From positions 1 through 8,607 of the forward strand of contig VFKQ01000217.1 in the NCBI GenBank assembly GCA_009885445.1: DNA of 8,607 nt. The letters are read 5' to 3'. The translations under genes and the position numbers were made by a program. The notes under the pieces are model-generated. The model was not told the origin of the DNA. It searched no databases and saw only the letters and a program-made list of their open reading frames with translations. How positions within the stretch are numbered: the first letter of the stretch is position 1; every line of letters begins with the position of its first letter. Source of the stretch: Anaerolineaceae bacterium. Its GTDB lineage: Bacteria > Chloroflexota > Anaerolineae > Anaerolineales > Villigracilaceae. Positions 5,862-8,607 of this stretch are shown piece by piece.

Positions 5862-7724
5862 ATGAATTTATTTCTCTCCCAGCTTTTATCAGGCACCACC
5901 CTCCTCGCCGATGGCGCAATGGGCACGATGCTTCATGCGCGCGGCATTGGCTTTGATAAATGTTTCGACGAATTGAATCTCACCAACCCCGCCGCCGTGG
6001 CCGACATTCATCGCGAATACATCGAAGGGGGCGCGCAATTAATTATCACCAACACGTTTGGGTCGAATCGATTCAAGCTAAGCAAGCATGGACTCGGCGA
6101 GCGCGTCGTCGAAATTAATCGCGCCGGAGTCGAATTGGCCAAACGCGCCATCTCGGCCTCGGTAAGGGCGGAGCATGCTCCGCCCCTGCTCGTAGCGGGT
6201 GACGTCGGCCCTCTGGGCGTGCGCATTGCTCCCTTCGGGCGAGTCCAACCCGAGGCGGCGCGCGCCGCGTTCGCGGAACAAATCAGCGCGCTGGCCTCCG
6301 CGGGCGCGGACTTGATCGTCATCGAGACGATGAGCGACCTGTACGAGATTCAAGAAGCGATTCGCGCCGCGCGTGAATCGTCCACGTTGCCCGTCGTTGC
6401 CACGGTGACGTTTACGCGCGACGACCGCACACTGCTCGGCGACGACCCTGCCAAAGTGGCGCGGACTCTCGCTGAGGCTGGCGCAGATGTGATCGGCGTC
6501 AACTGCTCGGGCGGACCGGCGCAGTTATTGCGCATTCTTAAAGCGATGCGCGCCGCCGTGACCCATGGAAAATTTTGGGTCAAGCCGAACGCGGGCTGGC
6601 CCGAACAAGTGGGCGGACGAATCATGTACCCCGCAGACGCGGAATATTTTGGCGAGTATGCGCTGTCATTTCGTGCGGCGGGGGCGAGCGTTGTCGGCGG
6701 GTGCTGTGGGACGACGCCCGCACACATTGCGTCGATGCGCCGCGCGTTGGATTCGGCGGCTGAACCCGTCTCGTTTTTGGCGAACCCGTTAGCGGCGGAG
6801 GAAGAAGCGCTCGAGGGAGCGGAGTCTGAGTCGGAGTTGGCGAAAAAATTGTCGGCAGGAAAATTTGTCATCTCCATCGAAATGGATCCGCCGCGCGGAC
6901 TCTCGACTCACAAATTAATCGCGGGCGCGTCGCTGTTGCACGATGCGGGCGCGGACGTGATCAACGTGGCTGACTCGCCGATGGCGCGCATGAGGATGTC
7001 GGCGTGGGCGGTGTGTCAGATCGTGCAGAGGCAGGTGGGCGCGGAGACGACGTTGCACTTCCCGACGCGCGGACGAAGCCTGTTGCGTGTGCAGGGAGAT
7101 TTGCTGGCCGCGCACGCGCTCGGCATTCGCAATGTTTTTGTGGTGATGGGCGACCCGACCGCGATTGGCGATTACCCCGAAGCGATGGACAATTACGATT
7201 TGGTGCCGTCGGGTTTGATTAAGTTAATCAAGCAGGGATTCAACGCGGGCATGGACCACTCGGGCACGAGCATCGGCCAGCCGACGAATTTTTTTGTGGG
7301 CGCGGCGTTGAATCTTGCGCCGAGTGATGTTGAACGCGAGATTAAAAATTTGCATCGCAAATTACAAGCGGGCGCGGACTTCTTTTTGACGCAACCCATC
7401 TATCGCGCAGAAGATGGCGAAAAATTTTTAGCGGCGTATGCAACGAAGCATGGCAAAATGGACAAGCCCATTCTGGCGGGCGTCTTGCCGCTGGTCAGTG
7501 CGAAGCACGCCAACTTTTTAAATCACGAAGTGCCTGGCATTTCGATTCCCGCTGAAATGATTGCACGCATGGAGTCCGCAGGGGAGGACGCGGCGAAAGT
7601 TGGTGTGGAACTGGCCGTGGAGTTGATTCAAAAAATCAAACCCTGGGCGCAGGGCGTGTACATCATGCCGCAATTTAGTCGCTTCGATTTGGTGGCGGAG
7701 ATTGTGGAGAGGGTAAAAACGTAG
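5862..7724 (+). CDS. yitJ: Bifunctional homocysteine S-methyltransferase / methylenetetrahydrofolate reductase
   Basis: The 620-residue cytosolic fusion protein links folate one-carbon metabolism to methionine synthesis. Residues about 1-295 form the homocysteine S-methyltransferase barrel, with LLADGAMGTML (14-24), NTFGSN (64-69), GDVGPLG (113-119), and zinc ligands Cys215 (NCSGGP) and Cys281-Cys282 (GGCCGT). An acidic Ala/Glu-rich linker (about 300-330) leads to the FAD-dependent MTHFR barrel (about 333-618), with ISIEMDPPRG (337-346, catalytic-type Glu), THLTCRDRN-like LHFPTRGRS, GDPTAIGDYP (430-439) and FFLTQPIY (507-514). Length matches Bacillus YitJ (about 610 residues); there is no cobalamin domain. 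The domains imply that methylene-THF is reduced to methyl-THF and that homocysteine is methylated; the methyl donor used by the first domain is not fixed by sequence. The gene is GC-rich, unlike the cassette before it. Its stop codon lies within an 8-bp repeat array, and a 20-bp palindrome sits in frame at codons 102-108. Confidence 0.9.
   Translation: MNLFLSQLLSGTTLLADGAMGTMLHARGIGFDKCFDELNLTNPAAVADIHREYIEGGAQLIITNTFGSNRFKLSKHGLGERVVEINRAGVELAKRAISASVRAEHAPPLLVAGDVGPLGVRIAPFGRVQPEAARAAFAEQISALASAGADLIVIETMSDLYEIQEAIRAARESSTLPVVATVTFTRDDRTLLGDDPAKVARTLAEAGADVIGVNCSGGPAQLLRILKAMRAAVTHGKFWVKPNAGWPEQVGGRIMYPADAEYFGEYALSFRAAGASVVGGCCGTTPAHIASMRRALDSAAEPVSFLANPLAAEEEALEGAESESELAKKLSAGKFVISIEMDPPRGLSTHKLIAGASLLHDAGADVINVADSPMARMRMSAWAVCQIVQRQVGAETTLHFPTRGRSLLRVQGDLLAAHALGIRNVFVVMGDPTAIGDYPEAMDNYDLVPSGLIKLIKQGFNAGMDHSGTSIGQPTNFFVGAALNLAPSDVEREIKNLHRKLQAGADFFLTQPIYRAEDGEKFLAAYATKHGKMDKPILAGVLPLVSAKHANFLNHEVPGISIPAEMIARMESAGEDAAKVGVELAVELIQKIKPWAQGVYIMPQFSRFDLVAEIVERVKT
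6163..6188 (+). repeat. 20-bp perfect palindrome embedded in coding sequence
   Basis: GGGCGGAGCATGCTCCGCCC (6166-6185) is a perfect palindrome in frame within the methyltransferase domain. It encodes most of VRAEHAPPL, in the variable surface region between the SAS helix end and the conserved GDVGP strand. The immediate flanks (TAA before, CTG after) look like decayed symmetry, as if the palindrome had once been longer. This is consistent with insertion of a small REP-like element that was tolerated because it kept the frame. Confidence 0.7.
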
Positions 7725-7767
7725 ACAGGTAGACACGTAAACGGGTAGACACGTAAACAGGTAAAAA
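7712..7767. repeat. Tandem array of seven degenerate 8-bp units, copy 2
   Basis: Seven contiguous units start at 7712, 7720, 7728, 7736, 7744, 7752 and 7760, with plus-strand consensus SGTARACA. The first base alternates G, C, G, C, G, C, G, so a 16-bp higher-order period is present. The first and last units are both GGTAAAAA, and GGTAGACA occurs twice. The methyltransferase/MTHFR stop codon (7722-7724) lies within the second unit, so the array supplies the last codons. The terminator stem begins 2 nt after the array. Confidence 0.88.
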
Positions 7768-7805
7768 AGACATCCGAAGTCTCGCAGACTTCGGATGTCT
7801 TTTTT
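7763..7805. terminator. Strong bidirectional Rho-independent terminator
   Basis: GACATCCGAAGTC (7769-7781) pairs perfectly with GACTTCGGATGTC (7787-7799) around a 5-nt TCGCA loop. A6 precedes (7763-7768) and T6 follows (7800-7805), so it can stop transcription on both strands. It separates the convergent methyltransferase/MTHFR gene and the hic operon, whose last stop codon (7806-7804) lies at the edge of the T/A tract. Confidence 0.95.
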
Positions 7806-8010
7806 ATGCGTAAACCAATTTCCCCTTTGGCACAGGGATTTCCCTGCCTAGTTCGCGGGCAGTTTCAATCCACTCTTGCGCGATCTGTTCCACGTTGACG
7901 AGCGCTTCTTGATAGGTCGCGCCGTCCGCCATGCACCCAGGCAACTCGGGGACTTCGGCGATGAACGCCTCGTCTTCTGCGCTCCAATAGAGAATTACTT
8001 CATATTTCAT
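7804..8010 (-). CDS. hicB: HicB-family antitoxin (short form)
   Basis: The 68-residue protein has the partial RNase-H-like fold of HicB: a first strand MKYEVILYW, then EDEAFIAEVPELPGCMADG (11-29), then the helix TYQEALVNVEQIAQEWIETA (32-51) and a C-terminal EIPVPKG. HicB proteins bind and mask HicA, and many also repress their operon through a separate DNA-binding domain, which is absent here. The gene starts one base after the hicA stop (TAA-A-ATG) without a good Shine-Dalgarno, so translation is probably coupled to hicA. It is the last gene of the operon and ends at the bidirectional terminator. Its length is typical of small HicB proteins. Confidence 0.88.
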   Translation of the reverse strand: MKYEVILYWSAEDEAFIAEVPELPGCMADGATYQEALVNVEQIAQEWIETARELGREIPVPKGKLVYA

Positions 8011-8011
8011 T

Positions 8012-8233
8012 TTACTTCAACAGTGCTTCAAATTCTTCCGCGCTTATCTGTGCCTGCCGCAAAATAGATTTCAAGACATTCGGATTCAAATCCCCAGGGT
8101 GGTTTGGCACAGTGACAAGCAAGTTTCCCCGCTTGAATTGAACATGGCTTCCCTTTTGGCGCACCTGACGAAAGCCCGCTTTTTCCAGGGCCGCAATTAC
8201 TTGTCGCGATTTGAGGACGGGCAGTTTAGGCAT
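8012..8233 (-). CDS. hicA: HicA-family mRNA interferase toxin
   Basis: The 73-residue protein is a YcfA/HicA double-stranded RNA-binding-fold toxin that is expected to cleave mRNA and stop growth unless bound by HicB. Residues 7-23 form the first helix (LKSRQVIAALEKAGFRQ), KGSHVQF (27-33) carries the catalytic-type His30, and VTVPNHPGDLNPNVLKSILR (40-59) with SAEEF (64-68) completes the fold. All key elements are intact. Its ATG lies within the last codons of the upstream HicB-like gene (8-nt overlap, 8226-8233), and the downstream antitoxin starts one base after its stop, so all three genes are probably translated together. Confidence 0.92.
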   Translation of the reverse strand: MPKLPVLKSRQVIAALEKAGFRQVRQKGSHVQFKRGNLLVTVPNHPGDLNPNVLKSILRQAQISAEEFEALLK

Positions 8234-8504
8234 ACGCCTTCACGGCTACGTCCACTTTGAATTTGAAAATTTCCAATGTGTCGAGCGGCAACGTGTTGCG
8301 CGGATCATTAGCAGATGTAACTGGCCGCAGATAAGGCAACCCGTCCTCGAAGGAGCCTTCGAGATGCAGGCTCGCGGCTTCGAGTAGGTTCTTGCGCGCT
8401 TCTGCAGATGTCTTTCCCTGTGAAGCGACATCCAGTTCGGGGCACAGCGCGCTGTACTCGTTATCTTCTTTCCAGAGGATGCCAGTAAATACAAACATGT
8501 CCAT
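8226..8504 (-). CDS. HicB-like protein, first gene of the hic operon
   Basis: The 92-residue protein shows the HicB-type core: FVFTGILWKEDNEYSALCPE (4-23), LDVASQGKTSAEARKNLLEA (24-43), followed by a helix and an extended C-terminal strand-rich tail (about 55-92). No DNA-binding domain is visible. It is only distantly similar to the 68-residue HicB at the operon's other end. I chose the ATG at 8504 because AGGAG lies 7 nt upstream; a longer frame reaching 8603 would run through the promoter. It may be a second antitoxin, an orphan HicB-like regulator or a decoy. Two HicB-type proteins around one HicA is uncommon. Confidence 0.8.
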   Translation of the reverse strand: MDMFVFTGILWKEDNEYSALCPELDVASQGKTSAEARKNLLEAASLHLEGSFEDGLPYLRPVTSANDPRNTLPLDTLEIFKFKVDVAVKAYA

Positions 8505-8511
8505 AGGGTAT

Positions 8512-8528
8512 CTCCTGCAAAAATTATA
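8512..8528 (-). promoter_or_regulatory. hic operon -10 box and ribosome binding site
   Basis: On the minus strand a perfect TATAAT (8528-8523) is followed by AGGAG (8516-8512), 7 nt before the ATG at 8504. The 5' leader would be about 12 nt. No recognisable -35 box is present at the expected distance; that position falls within the degenerate 8-bp repeat copy. The promoter is back to back with the coaX promoter, so autoregulation by Hic proteins could also affect coaX. Confidence 0.6.
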
Positions 8529-8533
8529 CACCT

Positions 8534-8565
8534 TGTTTACATATGCACCTGTCTCCGTGTATACT
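8534..8565. repeat. Degenerate four-unit copy of the 8-bp repeat
   Basis: TGTTTACA (8534), TATGCACC (8542), TGTCTCCG (8550) and TGTATACT (8558) follow one another without gaps and fit the TGTSTACG/TGTYTACS consensus of the arrays at 299-354 and 7712-7767 with a few changes each. The copy lies in the hic/coaX intergenic region and contains the presumed coaX -35 and -10 boxes. The decay makes the match less certain than for the other two. Confidence 0.5.
8536..8565 (+). promoter_or_regulatory. Putative coaX promoter (leaderless)
   Basis: TTTACA (8536-8541), 18 nt, then TATACT (8560-8565). Only 6 nt separate the -10 box from the ATG at 8572 and there is no Shine-Dalgarno, so a leaderless transcript is likely. 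Both boxes fall within units of the 8-bp repeat. Confidence 0.5.
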
Positions 8566-8571
8566 CCCATC

Positions 8572-8607
8572 ATGCTCCTCACCATTGACCTCGGCAACAC
8601 CAACCTG
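8572..8607 (+). CDS. coaX: Type III pantothenate kinase, N-terminus (partial)
   Basis: Only the first 12 codons are in the window: MLLTIDLGNTNL. The hydrophobic strand followed by D-L-G-N-T-N is the nucleotide-binding start of CoaX, which phosphorylates pantothenate in the first step of coenzyme A synthesis. The same DxGNT pattern opens other ASKHA-fold kinases, but the placement at the extreme N-terminus and the NTN ending favour CoaX. The gene is divergent from the hic operon. Confidence 0.75.
   Translation, partial: MLLTIDLGNTNL

Overview
The window most likely comes from the chromosome of a bacterium of the Chloroflexota, perhaps class Anaerolineae. This is inferred from the mix of protein families: a YitJ-like homocysteine methyltransferase/MTHFR fusion, a large GT-C glycosyltransferase with an NPKD loop, HicA/HicB genes and CoaX. 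No rRNA or other marker gene is present to confirm it.

Layout. Positions 1-359 hold no gene but carry a pair of GC-rich palindromes, a short palindrome, a terminator-like hairpin and a tandem array of 8-bp units. A TupA-type tungstate-binding lipoprotein follows on the minus strand (360-1217). A regulatory gap (1218-1424) has back-to-back promoters sharing one -35 box and a 26-bp-stem hairpin with T-tracts on both strands. Positions 1425-2198 are a scar made of partial genes: a C-terminally truncated YdeI-family protein, a 5' fragment of a homocysteine methyltransferase gene fused to an alpha/beta-hydrolase tail, a second 5' fragment of the same kind of gene, and a short C-terminal stub of unknown origin. 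A three-gene envelope-glycosylation cassette follows (2211-5843): a GT-C membrane glycosyltransferase, a GT2 polyprenyl-phosphate glycosyltransferase and a SAM methyltransferase. The intact homocysteine S-methyltransferase/methylenetetrahydrofolate reductase (5862-7724) comes next and ends in a second 8-bp array and a strong bidirectional terminator. A minus-strand operon (8504-7804) encodes HicB-like antitoxin, HicA toxin and HicB antitoxin. The window closes with the first 12 codons of type III pantothenate kinase (coaX), divergent from the hic operon.

How the parts fit. The GT2 enzyme probably loads a sugar onto undecaprenyl phosphate, the GT-C enzyme transfers it outside the membrane, and the methyltransferase modifies lipid or glycan. 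The cassette looks inserted next to the methyltransferase/MTHFR gene: two diverged 5' ends of that gene lie on its left side and the complete gene on its right. It also differs in base composition and in having Shine-Dalgarno sequences. By contrast tupA, the second 5' fragment, the intact fusion gene and coaX each have a -10-like box 6-7 nt upstream of ATG and no Shine-Dalgarno, which suggests leaderless mRNAs.

The most unusual signals are (i) the 8-bp-period repeat family, found as two 56-bp, seven-unit arrays at gene 3' ends and as a decayed four-unit copy in the hic/coaX promoter region; (ii) the three successive starts of one gene; and (iii) a 20-bp perfect palindrome embedded in frame in the fusion gene. 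No transposase, integrase, CRISPR array, tRNA or rRNA was found.
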